NCBI GenBank assembly: GCA_035511435.1 | Contig: DATKFJ010000473.1 | Location: 1 to 17,750 of the forward strand | Length of the DNA: 17,750 nucleotides | Source of the DNA: JAMXLO01 sp035511435 | GTDB lineage: Bacteria; Pseudomonadota; Alphaproteobacteria; Acetobacterales; Acetobacteraceae | Reading direction: 5' to 3' | In this document: positions 1 to 7,573 of the stretch, piece by piece | How positions within the stretch are numbered: the first letter of the stretch is position 1 | How the letters are laid out: each line of letters begins with the position of its first letter | Program-made: the position numbers and the translations under genes | The notes under the pieces: generated by a model | What the model was told of the DNA's origin: nothing | Seen by the model: the letters and a program-made list of their open reading frames with translations, nothing else | Databases searched by the model: none

Positions 1-2415
1 CAGTGCCTCCCAGGTCGATTCGTACATGTCGCCATCGAGTCGCAGTAACGCGATCTTTTCGATTGGCGCATTCGGCAGGGTGTCCTTGAACCAGCCTTCC
101 AGGAACTGAACCTGTCCATCGAGCAGTCCGAACCGCTGAAATGCCGCACGCACATCGCCGGCCGATATCGCCAATGCGGCCTGGATGTGGTGGGTGTCAT
201 TGGCGTCCGCCGGGTATAGATCCGGGTTGGGCATGGGCAATCCTTGAAACGAGTCGGCAATCCAGACGGTGCGGTCCTGGATGCCGTGGACGGCCAGAAT
301 CGCTCGCATGTAGATACATGCGCCACCACGCCAGACGCCGGTTTCGATCACGTCGCCCGGTATTTCGGCGCGCAGCGCGGTCTCCAGCACGACACGCAGG
401 TTCCGCATGCGCGCCGTGCCGATCATGGTGAGGGCATGCTGCGGCCAATCACGGCCGAGCAAGCGCGTATCAGCCGAGAAGCCCGGATCGGTCCATGGGC
501 TGATGGAGGGATCCTGCAGGGCGGAACCGGTCAGCACCGCCTCCAGCAGGTCCAGATATCGCGACCCGTCGTCGGATGCATCGTTCCGGCTGCTATGATC
601 AAATCGCAGCGTGAGGCGGCGAAGCTGATCCTCGACCAGCGACAATTTGCCCAGACTCGCGGACGCCACTGCATCGAACCGTTGATTGAGCGTGGCGTGC
701 GCCGTGGAGAGCTCGACATATGCCCGATTGGTTGCCTCAAACTGCTGGGTATGGGCCGCGGAGAGTTCCGCGTACGCTTGACTTGCGGCTGCAAGCTGCT
801 GGCGGAGTGCGGCTTCGGTGTGGCCCAATTGACGCAGCGCGGTTGCATGCCCACGGCGCGTAAGTTCGAGTTCACGCTGCGCAAGCTCGAGTTCACGCTG
901 CGCAAGCTGGTACTTGGTGGTCAATTCCGATTCACGCTGCGTAAGCTCCAGTTCACGCCGCGCAAGCTGGTACTTGGTGGTCAATTCCGAGTTGGCCGAG
1001 CGGTAGCTGTCAAGCTGCTGGCGGAGCGACGGCCCTTGGGGCGGGCGGTCGAGCGCATTGGCCAAGCGCCGTAACGGCGTGCGTCTAACGGCACTCAGCA
1101 GAGAATGCGTCACCCGCTGCCTCGGCGTGCGCACCGGCCGTGGGGGCGGTATACGGGCGGCGGGCGCCTTAGGATCGAACGGCACCGGCGCGGGCCGCGC
1201 CTCGGCCAATTCCAGGTCGGATACACCGAGAAATTCAAGGATGCGCGCATGCATGCTTTCCGACGTGAAGTCCGCCGCGAACGCCTGCTGCGCCTTGGTG
1301 GCCAGAGCAGCGTAGAGGTCCGGGTTGGCCGCCAACTGAAACAAGGCGTTGAACAGGTTGGAAGCGCCTGAGCCAAGTGTGACCAAGCCTGCCTGACGTT
1401 CGTCCAGATAGCGCGCTGGCGACGATGTTGCGGGTCCGTGCAACAGCACGGGGCGGCCTGCTGCCAGATAAGACACAAGCTTCGACGGGAAACTTAATCG
1501 AGCGACCTCTGCCATGTGGGGTGCGAACGGGTAGGGGCAGTATAAGACGTCGGCTTGTTCGGACAGGATGTGGATGGCCTCGCGCTGAGGATGCCATCCG
1601 AGAAATTCGCAGCGTTCTTCCGGGATTCCGGATTCCGGTATGTAGTGCCCCAGTACCAGCAGCCGGACCTGTCGTCCCGCGATCTGCCATTCAACGCCGT
1701 TGAGGCAACGCACAAGCGTCTGCCATTCCACGTCGGCGTAGAACTGTCCGGCCATGCCGATAACCAACTCCGTGTCATCGTGCAGGCGCGGGGCTGGCGA
1801 GTGCGCCCATGCCCGGTCGTAACAGGCGATCAGGGCGATGCTGCGTACTCCGTAGCGGCGCTCATAGTCCTTCGACATCGCCCAAGAAGCAGTGGCGCAG
1901 GCGCGGCTGCTCCGGACGGCCCGATCAAAATCCTTGAATGCCGCCTTGCGATGCCACCGATCCACATGGTTTGCGTCGAACCACCAATTCAACGGGTCCC
2001 AGATGTGGGTGTACAACGGCATCTTCAGTTGGTCTGCCAGGCGTACGGTCAAACGAACCATTGTTTGCCCTTGCAGCACCGCCCAGATCGTGTCGACGCC
2101 CTGACGGCGCGCAAAGCTTGCGGCCTGCTTCACCAGTTCCGGCGTCGCGACAACTTCCCTCCCCCACTCAACCCCAAACGACAGCACTTCCCGCGCGAGT
2201 GAAATGGCTGGGAAGCCCGTTTCGCGCGGCTTGGCTGCATATTCCAGCGGGAGCCAAGCCAAATCCGGATCCGGTTCGATATTCTGCAGATCTGGGTTGA
2301 GCACGCAGAAGCAAGCGACCGAGCCGCGCGGTAACTGCTTGCAGATTTCCGCAAGTACCATCCCGCCGGTATAATTCGTGCATGGCGGCAAATCGGTGAG
2401 AAGCAGGATTTTCAT
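1..2415 (-). CDS. Glycosyltransferase - coiled coil - TylF-type O-methyltransferase fusion (3' end beyond window)
   Basis: The frame is open from ATG 2415 to base 1 with no stop, giving at least 805 codons. Residues 1-390 look like a GT-B (GT4-like) glycosyltransferase: the start is MKILLLTDLPP and the donor-side motif FPSKLVSYLAAGRPV lies near residue 309. A Pro/Arg-rich linker follows. Residues about 462-605 are rich in Gln, Glu, Leu and Ala, predict as coiled coil, and contain two 20-residue repeats (476-495, 496-515). Residues from about 610 are a TylF/MycF macrocin-type O-methyltransferase, with DVIETGVWRGG at 688, WIADSFQGLP and LRLDGDMYEST near 791-801. Roughly the last 50-80 residues of that domain should lie outside the window. 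The start overlaps the upstream glycosyltransferase stop as ATGA, so the two are translationally coupled. Inferred role: add and/or O-methylate a sugar on the glycan exported by the neighbouring Wzm/Wzt. Donor and acceptor are unknown. Confidence 0.9.
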   Translation of the reverse strand, partial: MKILLLTDLPPCTNYTGGMVLAEICKQLPRGSVACFCVLNPDLQNIEPDPDLAWLPLEYAAKPRETGFPAISLAREVLSFGVEWGREVVATPELVKQAASFARRQGVDTIWAVLQGQTMVRLTVRLADQLKMPLYTHIWDPLNWWFDANHVDRWHRKAAFKDFDRAVRSSRACATASWAMSKDYERRYGVRSIALIACYDRAWAHSPAPRLHDDTELVIGMAGQFYADVEWQTLVRCLNGVEWQIAGRQVRLLVLGHYIPESGIPEERCEFLGWHPQREAIHILSEQADVLYCPYPFAPHMAEVARLSFPSKLVSYLAAGRPVLLHGPATSSPARYLDERQAGLVTLGSGASNLFNALFQLAANPDLYAALATKAQQAFAADFTSESMHARILEFLGVSDLELAEARPAPVPFDPKAPAARIPPPRPVRTPRQRVTHSLLSAVRRTPLRRLANALDRPPQGPSLRQQLDSYRSANSELTTKYQLARRELELTQRESELTTKYQLAQRELELAQRELELTRRGHATALRQLGHTEAALRQQLAAASQAYAELSAAHTQQFEATNRAYVELSTAHATLNQRFDAVASASLGKLSLVEDQLRRLTLRFDHSSRNDASDDGSRYLDLLEAVLTGSALQDPSISPWTDPGFSADTRLLGRDWPQHALTMIGTARMRNLRVVLETALRAEIPGDVIETGVWRGGACIYMRAILAVHGIQDRTVWIADSFQGLPMPNPDLYPADANDTHHIQAALAISAGDVRAAFQRFGLLDGQVQFLEGWFKDTLPNAPIEKIALLRLDGDMYESTWEAL
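871..990 (-). repeat. Two 60-bp tandem repeats (with 21-bp sub-repeats) in the coiled-coil coding region
   Basis: Bases 931-990 and 871-930 differ at only 3 of 60 positions. Each unit encodes 20 residues beginning SELTTKYQLA and ending in QRE. Within and just beyond the second unit, 21-bp copies (868-888, 889-909) encode the heptad RELEL-A/T-Q. All units are multiples of three, so gain or loss of a copy keeps the frame and changes coil length. Confidence 0.95.
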
Positions 2416-3662
2416 GCTGGAACGGCTACCGCCTCGCGGTTCGACTGACCTTTCGCGACAGCCTGATAAAGCGCGGTGAGCCGATCGGCGTACAGCTCCG
2501 CGGAGTAGTGCTGCTCCGCCAGCTCCCGTGCACGTTTGCCACGACGCAAACGGTCAGGCGCATCGTCCACCAGGTGCTGCACCGCATCGGCCAACCCCTG
2601 CACGTCGCGCATAGGCACGGCAATTCCTGCCTCTGGCGCAAATGTGACGTCCGGCAACGCCGTACCCTCGAATACAACCACCGGCTTGCCGCACGCCATC
2701 GCCTCTACCGCCATCATGCCGAACGCTTCGCCCATTGATGGCATCACGAAGAAATCCGTGGCTGCGTATGCGTCGATCAAGGCGTCCTCATCGTCCGTCC
2801 AGTCCAGTCCGATCACCTGGTGACGACCGATCAACCGATCGAAACCACCCGAGTCGTGCAACGACAGCACACACAGCGGCGTCTGGATCCGTTCCAGTGC
2901 TGCCGCTAATTCCGTGACCCCCTTATAGGGACTGATGAAGCCGCGCGCCGCTACGACGACCCGGTCGGGCAGTACGCCGAAGCGTGCCTTCGCGGCAGCC
3001 TGATCGCGCGGCTTGAAGCGCGACAGGTCCACACCGAACGGGATGTAGTGCAGCCGAGCCCCGACCGCCATCGGTGAGGCGCGCGCCATATCCAACATCC
3101 AGCGAGATGCCACGATAATGTCGATCGGTGAATGCCGGACGATCGTGCGCTTCAACGCAAATGCCCGGCGCGTGTTATCGAACTTCATTTCAAATGTGCG
3201 GGTCAGGTCCGGGCACTCGCCGCAGCCGATCCGCCACCGATCGCACTCCATGGGGTGCAAGCAGTGTCCGGTCATGATCCACGGGTCGTGCCAGGTCCAG
3301 ATGCTGGGTTTCAGCCGTGCAAGCACGGGCAGTGCCGCGATGCTGAAGAAGCCATCGTGCACCACATGATAATGCACGACATCAGCGCGTCGAAACAGCC
3401 GGTTTGCCGGGAGGCCGAAGCTGTGCACCTGGAACATGGCGTGCAGACCCCAGCGGTACTCCCAACGGGACATGGTGTTGACGAAAGTGCGACTGCCCGG
3501 ATAGTCGAAAATGCGATGCGTCGCCGGGTCATCCGACTTTGGATCGAACACGAGATGCGACGAATGCACGCCCCGTTGCTCCAACAGGTGCCTGATCGAA
3601 AAGCCATTGAAGCGGCCTCCCATCAAGTCGGCTCGACTGACCTGCGCTACTTCCAGGACCAT
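2412..3662 (-). CDS. GT4-family glycosyltransferase
   Basis: This is a 416-residue retaining GT-B enzyme that probably adds one sugar to a surface polysaccharide on the cytoplasmic side. The N-terminus MVLEVAQVSRADLMGGRFNG carries the usual Gly-rich acceptor-side loop. The segment TWHDPWIMTGHCLHPMEC, followed by CGECP, is the Cys-rich block seen in several GT4 enzymes of capsule and exopolysaccharide clusters. The C-terminal E-x7-E donor motif is E312/E320 in GEAFGMMAVEAMACGKPVV. I chose ATG 3662 because GAGG stands 8 bases before it and family members begin at this point. An in-frame GTG at 3728 overlaps the wzt stop as GTGA and would add 22 residues that do not resemble the family. It lies third in the wzm-wzt-GT-fusion operon. 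The sugar specificity cannot be read from the sequence. Confidence 0.93.
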   Translation of the reverse strand: MVLEVAQVSRADLMGGRFNGFSIRHLLEQRGVHSSHLVFDPKSDDPATHRIFDYPGSRTFVNTMSRWEYRWGLHAMFQVHSFGLPANRLFRRADVVHYHVVHDGFFSIAALPVLARLKPSIWTWHDPWIMTGHCLHPMECDRWRIGCGECPDLTRTFEMKFDNTRRAFALKRTIVRHSPIDIIVASRWMLDMARASPMAVGARLHYIPFGVDLSRFKPRDQAAAKARFGVLPDRVVVAARGFISPYKGVTELAAALERIQTPLCVLSLHDSGGFDRLIGRHQVIGLDWTDDEDALIDAYAATDFFVMPSMGEAFGMMAVEAMACGKPVVVFEGTALPDVTFAPEAGIAVPMRDVQGLADAVQHLVDDAPDRLRRGKRARELAEQHYSAELYADRLTALYQAVAKGQSNREAVAVPA

Positions 3663-3670
3663 CCAGTTTT

Positions 3671-3674
3671 CCTC
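3671..3674 (-). promoter_or_regulatory. Ribosome binding site that decides the GT4 start at 3662
   Basis: On the minus strand GAGG is separated by 8 bases from ATG 3662-3660. The competing GTG at 3728 has only a GGAG about 13 bases away, so the internal ATG is better supported, although coupling through the GTGA overlap is possible. Confidence 0.55.
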
Positions 3675-3724
3675 ATTTCCCCGACAGCGCCGAACCGACA
3701 CGCCGTTTCGTAGGTCGAACCGTT

Positions 3725-5176
3725 TCACGCGGTAAGCGTAATCTCCGACATTGGTACGCCGATCATGACGCCCGTCTGCAAGGGCGAATGCACCTTGAAC
3801 AGCACCGCATCATGCACCCAGTGATGCATGGAATGCTCCTCTATCGTGCCGGTCGCCACGGCGACGGTCATCGAGTAATCGCCGGTTCGCAGCAGCGGCA
3901 AATCGAATACGAACCGCGCCTGCAGCTTACCTCCCGCGGCGACGACGATGTCATGATCACGGTAGCTCAGGTGCGTATTGTCGCCGATCAGCCACTGGCC
4001 CAGCCTGTCCTTGATGTGAAACCCGATAATGGGGTGCTGCAACTCGGCCTCTGCCTGAACCTCGATGTCCACGGCTACCGGCTCGCCACCCAGGAGCACG
4101 CCGATATCGGACCCATCGGCACGCAGAAAGCGAACCGAGGTTATCTTCGCATCACCCGTGCCGTACGAGTCGGAGTCCGGTTCGAATTCGGCAAGGCTCA
4201 AGACCTGCGGGAGAGAGCCGAGATCTGTCCCGGGTGTCGAGAAGGTGCGAGGCTTGGCTGGAGCGGCCTTGCGGCCCTGCCGAGCCGCGCGGTCGGCTTC
4301 GACCTTCGCGGCGCCGCTGGATTCAAGGTGAAGCGAGGCCTGATAGGCTTCGCAGACGTCTTTGGCCGGCCCTTCCATTTGGACGATGCCATGATCGAGC
4401 CAGAGCGCGCGTTTGCACATGCTGATCACCGCGCCGATGTCGTGGCCGCAGAACAGCACGGTACCATGTTCGCGAAAGCGCCGTAGCCAGCGTACGCATT
4501 TCTGCGCGAAGGCCGCGTCACCGACCGCCAGCGCTTCGTCGATGATCAGCACGTCCGCATCGACGTGCGCGATGACTGCGAAGGCCAGCCGCATCGCCAT
4601 GCCTGATGAGTAGGTCTTCACCGGTTGTTCCACGAACTCGCCGATGTCCGCGAAGGCCAGGATGTCCTGCAGCCGCGCCTCGGTCTCCGCGTGCGTCAGC
4701 CCCAGGACGCTGGCATTGAAGAATACGTTCTCGCGCCCGGTGTACTCCGGGTTGAAGCCGGAGCCGAGTTCCAGCAGGGCGGCGACGCGACCACGGGTTA
4801 CCACCTGCCCCTCGGTTGGGGTCAACGTGCCGCACACCAGTTGCAGGAAGGTGGACTTGCCGCTGCCGTTGCGCCCGATCACGCCTACGGTTTCGCCGCG
4901 CTCGACATGCAGGGTCAGACCGCGCAGTGCCCAATACCGGGCGAAGTATTCGCGTTCGGGCAAATCGTGCCCGACAAGCCGCGTCAACGGCCGCAGAACG
5001 CGACGCAGCCGAGGTTCCAACGCCTGCCGCAGCCGGTCCTCCGGCTTGGCGTATATGAGATAGGCCTTGCCAAGCCCCACCGCCTCGATCGCGGTCAGTT
5101 CGCCGGCAGGCGCCGGCAATTCGCCAGCGGGCGACGGCAATTCGCCAGCGGGCGCCACAGTCGCCTCACATGACAT
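3725..5176 (-). CDS. wzt: Polysaccharide ABC transporter ATP-binding protein with C-terminal glycan-binding domain (Wzt type)
   Basis: This 483-residue ATPase should power export of a lipid-linked glycan through the adjacent permease. Residues 1-28 are a low-complexity tail with three PAGEL repeats. The nucleotide-binding domain has Walker A GRNGSGKST (K107), a Wzt/KpsT-type signature YSSGMAMRLAFA, Walker B LIIDEALAVGD (D213, E214) and the H-loop H245. Residues about 330-483 are predicted beta-rich with GDNTHLSY and match the Wzt_C domain. In E. coli O9a that domain recognises the modified non-reducing end of the glycan. A length of about 480 is well above KpsT-type ATPases (about 220) and fits the two-domain Wzt class. 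ATG 5176 overlaps the permease stop by 11 bp. The frame extends upstream to 5263, but that part lies inside the permease gene. Confidence 0.94.
   Translation of the reverse strand: MSCEATVAPAGELPSPAGELPAPAGELTAIEAVGLGKAYLIYAKPEDRLRQALEPRLRRVLRPLTRLVGHDLPEREYFARYWALRGLTLHVERGETVGVIGRNGSGKSTFLQLVCGTLTPTEGQVVTRGRVAALLELGSGFNPEYTGRENVFFNASVLGLTHAETEARLQDILAFADIGEFVEQPVKTYSSGMAMRLAFAVIAHVDADVLIIDEALAVGDAAFAQKCVRWLRRFREHGTVLFCGHDIGAVISMCKRALWLDHGIVQMEGPAKDVCEAYQASLHLESSGAAKVEADRAARQGRKAAPAKPRTFSTPGTDLGSLPQVLSLAEFEPDSDSYGTGDAKITSVRFLRADGSDIGVLLGGEPVAVDIEVQAEAELQHPIIGFHIKDRLGQWLIGDNTHLSYRDHDIVVAAGGKLQARFVFDLPLLRTGDYSMTVAVATGTIEEHSMHHWVHDAVLFKVHSPLQTGVMIGVPMSEITLTA
5096..5158 (-). repeat. Three 21-bp tandem repeats near the wzt start (PAGEL repeats)
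   Basis: Three adjoining 21-bp units at 5096-5116, 5117-5137 and 5138-5158 encode residues 7-27 of Wzt, each with a PAGEL core. The two units nearest the start codon are almost identical and the third is more diverged. The array lies before the ATPase fold. Confidence 0.9.
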
Positions 5177-5987
5177 CGGCAAAGCCGTTGCGCGTTCTCT
5201 GGAACCACCAGAAACACATCGCGAGCAGCAAAGTAGCAGCCGCCGTGTAAAGCACCGCCCCACGCCAGTCCGGCAGGGAGCCGAACAACAAGACGCCGCG
5301 GGTCTGTTCCACGATGAAGGTCAGCGGATTGAGCCACATCACACGCTGGAAGCTGGCGGGTACCGCTGTGATCGGATAGAAGATCGGCGTCAGGAACAGC
5401 GACACGGTGATCAGGAAGCCGACGATCTGCGACAGGTCGCGCACATAGACGCCGGTGGCACCCAGAAACAGCACCAGCCCGGTGATGAACAGCAGATAGG
5501 GAAACAGCACCACGGGCAGCAGCAGTACCGTGGGCTGAATGGCGTGCGTGAGCGCGAGATTGAGCATCAGCACGATCACCAATCCGAAGGACGCGTTGAG
5601 CAGTGCGGTGCATACCGCCACCACCGGCAGGATCTCCAACGGGAAGACCACCTTCTTGACGTAGCCGGCGTTGCTCAGCACAACGACCGGGGCGCGACCA
5701 AGTGCCTCGGCAAACATCGAATGGACGACGACGCCGGTAAGCAGGATCACCGTGAAGCTGTTCTGGCTGTCCGCCGGGGAACCGCCCCATCGCGCCTTGA
5801 ACACAGTGCCGAACACAAACGTGTAGACCAGTGCTGTCAGCAATGGTGTCAATATCGCCCAGACCGCACCCAGCACGCTGCCGCGGAAGCGCTGGGTGAA
5901 CTCGCGTTCCACCATGCGGTAGATCAGGTCGCGGTGAGCCAGCAGCGAACGGATATACCAAGTCAGCGAAGCAGGCTGTTCCGTCAT
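5166..5987 (-). CDS. wzm: Polysaccharide ABC transporter permease (ABC-2 / Wzm type)
   Basis: This is a 273-residue inner-membrane protein that should form the channel for glycan export with the ATPase encoded next to it. After a polar, amphipathic N-terminus (about residues 10-35) I count six hydrophobic segments. The first is VLGAVWAILTPLLTALVYTF and the last lies near the C-terminus. The ABC-2 hallmark YVRDLSQIVGFLITVSLFLT, followed by PIFYP, is present. Length and topology match the family (about 260-275). ATG 5987 begins MTEQPASLTW. A TTG five codons upstream is possible, but neither has a clear Shine-Dalgarno sequence. The gene is first in a leftward operon and its upstream side faces a divergent glycosyltransferase. 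Confidence 0.95.
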   Translation of the reverse strand: MTEQPASLTWYIRSLLAHRDLIYRMVEREFTQRFRGSVLGAVWAILTPLLTALVYTFVFGTVFKARWGGSPADSQNSFTVILLTGVVVHSMFAEALGRAPVVVLSNAGYVKKVVFPLEILPVVAVCTALLNASFGLVIVLMLNLALTHAIQPTVLLLPVVLFPYLLFITGLVLFLGATGVYVRDLSQIVGFLITVSLFLTPIFYPITAVPASFQRVMWLNPLTFIVEQTRGVLLFGSLPDWRGAVLYTAAATLLLAMCFWWFQRTRNGFADVM

Positions 5988-6315
5988 GCAGCAACGGCAC
6001 AAAGTCGGTTCGCCGGCGACGCGGCGGCGCGGATCATCGGTCTGGTGTGCGGGAAACGCGCCATGGGCAACTCGCTTTGACAGAACGGGACCTGGCGTCC
6101 CGATTCGCGGCCTTCGCTACCGCAACCGTGGGGTGGTGTGCAAGGCGGCCGGACCCAATGGCCCAGCGTTGCCACGCTGGACGGCTGGGCGGGCCGCCGC
6201 TAGAGACTGGGCGGCTGTTGCCGACGGGGCCGCCTCCTGGCCTCCGACTGGCGCTCGCCGGCGCCCGCATACCTGCCGTACGGCATCGAAGAGCTTAGCT
6301 GCTGAAAGACGTTGC
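5988..6315. other. Divergent intergenic region (328 bp) between wzm and a rightward glycosyltransferase gene
   Basis: The rightward frame stays open here, but its translation is Arg/Pro/Gly-rich and not protein-like, so I treat it as non-coding. It should hold promoters for both directions. A plus-strand TTGACA at 6077-6082 has no convincing -10 at 16-18 bp. The only clear structure is the nested inverted repeat at 6144-6198. Confidence 0.6.
6144..6198. repeat. Nested inverted repeat in the divergent intergenic region
   Basis: The outer arms are GGCGGCC (6144-6150) and GGCCGCC (6192-6198). The inner arms are CCAGCGT (6163-6169) and ACGCTGG (6174-6180) around a 4-base TGCC loop. A competing pair is GCCCAG (6161-6166) with CTGGGC (6185-6190). 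It lacks the T-run of an intrinsic terminator. It may be a structured leader or a protein-binding site. Confidence 0.7.
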
Positions 6316-7506
6316 TTGACATCACCCCTCGGTAGTCTGCCTGGGTCGCGACCGGTTCGTGTGCTCCACATCATTACCGCCCTGGGGCAGGGGGGCGCCG
6401 TGCGGCTGCTGGCGGATCTGATCGCGCATGGTTCAAGCGGCGTGGCTCACCAGGTAGTAAGTCTGACTAACGAAACGCCGTTTTTCGATCTGGGCGACAC
6501 GCCGGTCACGACGCTTGGCTTGCAGCGTGGGCAGCTTTCGCCGCGCGCCTTGATGCGCGCCGCCGGGACACTGCGTGCGGCTTCCCCGGACATAGTCCAT
6601 GCCTGGCTGTACCACGGCAATCTGCTATCGACGCTGCTGCCGCGACATGGTGTTCCGTTGCTCTGGTCGATTCACAACACCACGCTGCCCCGCGCGGGAA
6701 GTCGCGTCATGACTCGACTGATCAACCGGGTCTGCTCGCCACTGTCGCGCTGGGTTCCTTGGCGGATCGTCTACTGCACGGAGGCGGCGCGGAAGTTCCA
6801 CGAGGAGGCGTTCGGCTACGACAGCGCGCGTGGCGTCGTGGTGGAGAACGGCGTGGATTTTTCCGCCTTCCGGTTCGACCCTGATCGGCGCAGCGCACTC
6901 CGAGCGGCATGGGGACTGGGCGCTGACAGCCTGGCGATCGGGTGCGTCGGTCGCTTCGATGCGCAGAAGGACCACGAAACCGTGCTCGCCGCCGTAAGCC
7001 TGCTGAAGGATCCGCGCGCGCGGTTGGTGCTGGCCGGAGCCGAGTGCACCGCCGACAACCCGCGCCTGACGGCGATGGTGCAGGCGACGGGAATGGCGGG
7101 CCAGACCTTGGCCCTGGGCCCCGTGCATGACATGCAAGCCGTGCTGTCGGCGCTCGATCTATTGGTGATCGGGTCGGCGTTCGGCGAAGCTCTGCCGATC
7201 GTTGCACTGGAGGCTGTCGCGAATGACCTGCCGCTGGTCGCCACGATGGTGGGCGACGTGGCGGGATTGGTACTGGACCCGGCGCATTTGGCGCCGCCGC
7301 GCGATCCGGTCGCGCTGGCTGGCGCAATCGCTGCCGCGTTGCCGCTTGCGGTTGACCGGGCATCGTCGTCGCGAATGGCGGCTCGCCGCGACAGAATAAG
7401 GCAGGCCCACGATGTCGCAATGACGGTCGATGGCTACCAGGAACTGTACTACGCGGGTGCCGCGGCCGGCCGCGCGAGAGGCCGTAATGGCTTGCCGCAT
7501 CCTTGA
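6316..7506 (+). CDS. GT4-family glycosyltransferase
   Basis: This is a 396-residue GT-B enzyme, probably assembling the same surface glycan on the cytoplasmic face. The first strand reads VRVLHIITALGQGGA, a typical GT4 opening with the Gly-rich loop. HAWLYHGNLLS and SIHNTTLPRAG follow. VVVENGVDFSAF and IGCVGRFDAQKDHETVL begin the donor half. The E-x7-E motif is E291/E299 in FGEALPIVALEAVANDLPLV. The start is uncertain. No in-frame ATG lies between 5986 and the fold. TTG 6316 has GAAAG seven bases upstream, and GTG 6361 is the other candidate but begins inside the first strand. The gene is divergent from wzm and 67 bases before the reductase gene, so these two probably form a rightward unit. 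The sugar specificity is not readable. Confidence 0.9.
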   Translation: MTSPLGSLPGSRPVRVLHIITALGQGGAVRLLADLIAHGSSGVAHQVVSLTNETPFFDLGDTPVTTLGLQRGQLSPRALMRAAGTLRAASPDIVHAWLYHGNLLSTLLPRHGVPLLWSIHNTTLPRAGSRVMTRLINRVCSPLSRWVPWRIVYCTEAARKFHEEAFGYDSARGVVVENGVDFSAFRFDPDRRSALRAAWGLGADSLAIGCVGRFDAQKDHETVLAAVSLLKDPRARLVLAGAECTADNPRLTAMVQATGMAGQTLALGPVHDMQAVLSALDLLVIGSAFGEALPIVALEAVANDLPLVATMVGDVAGLVLDPAHLAPPRDPVALAGAIAAALPLAVDRASSSRMAARRDRIRQAHDVAMTVDGYQELYYAGAAAGRARGRNGLPHP

Positions 7507-7561
7507 TCGTGTAGTGTAGCCTGGTCGCCTGCTGGCGCGAGCGGCTTGATCGGCGATCTCT

Positions 7562-7566
7562 GGAGG
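7562..7566 (+). promoter_or_regulatory. Ribosome binding site supporting a TTG start at 7574
   Basis: GGAGG ends seven bases before TTG 7574. The nearest in-frame ATG, at 7589, is 22 bases away, so the TTG is the better-placed start. Confidence 0.65.
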
Positions 7567-7573
7567 ACAACAG

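Noticed and set aside
871..990. The 60-bp repeats as a CRISPR or minisatellite
   Set aside because: There are only two adjoining full units without spacers. They are in frame with the coiled coil, which explains them as coding repeats.
244..1074. A long plus-strand open frame (276 codons) opposite the fusion gene
   Set aside because: It mirrors the codon pattern of the minus-strand fusion gene and translates the repeats into Arg/Leu-rich runs. The minus-strand reading has clear methyltransferase and coiled-coil content.
5986..6315. Upstream extension of the rightward glycosyltransferase to ATG 5986
   Set aside because: The 110 added residues are Arg/Pro/Gly-rich, unlike the family, and would begin inside the wzm start codon. 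The region is better read as intergenic.
6316..6321. TTGACA as a -35 element
   Set aside because: No -10-like hexamer stands 16-18 bases downstream, and it coincides with the proposed TTG start codon.
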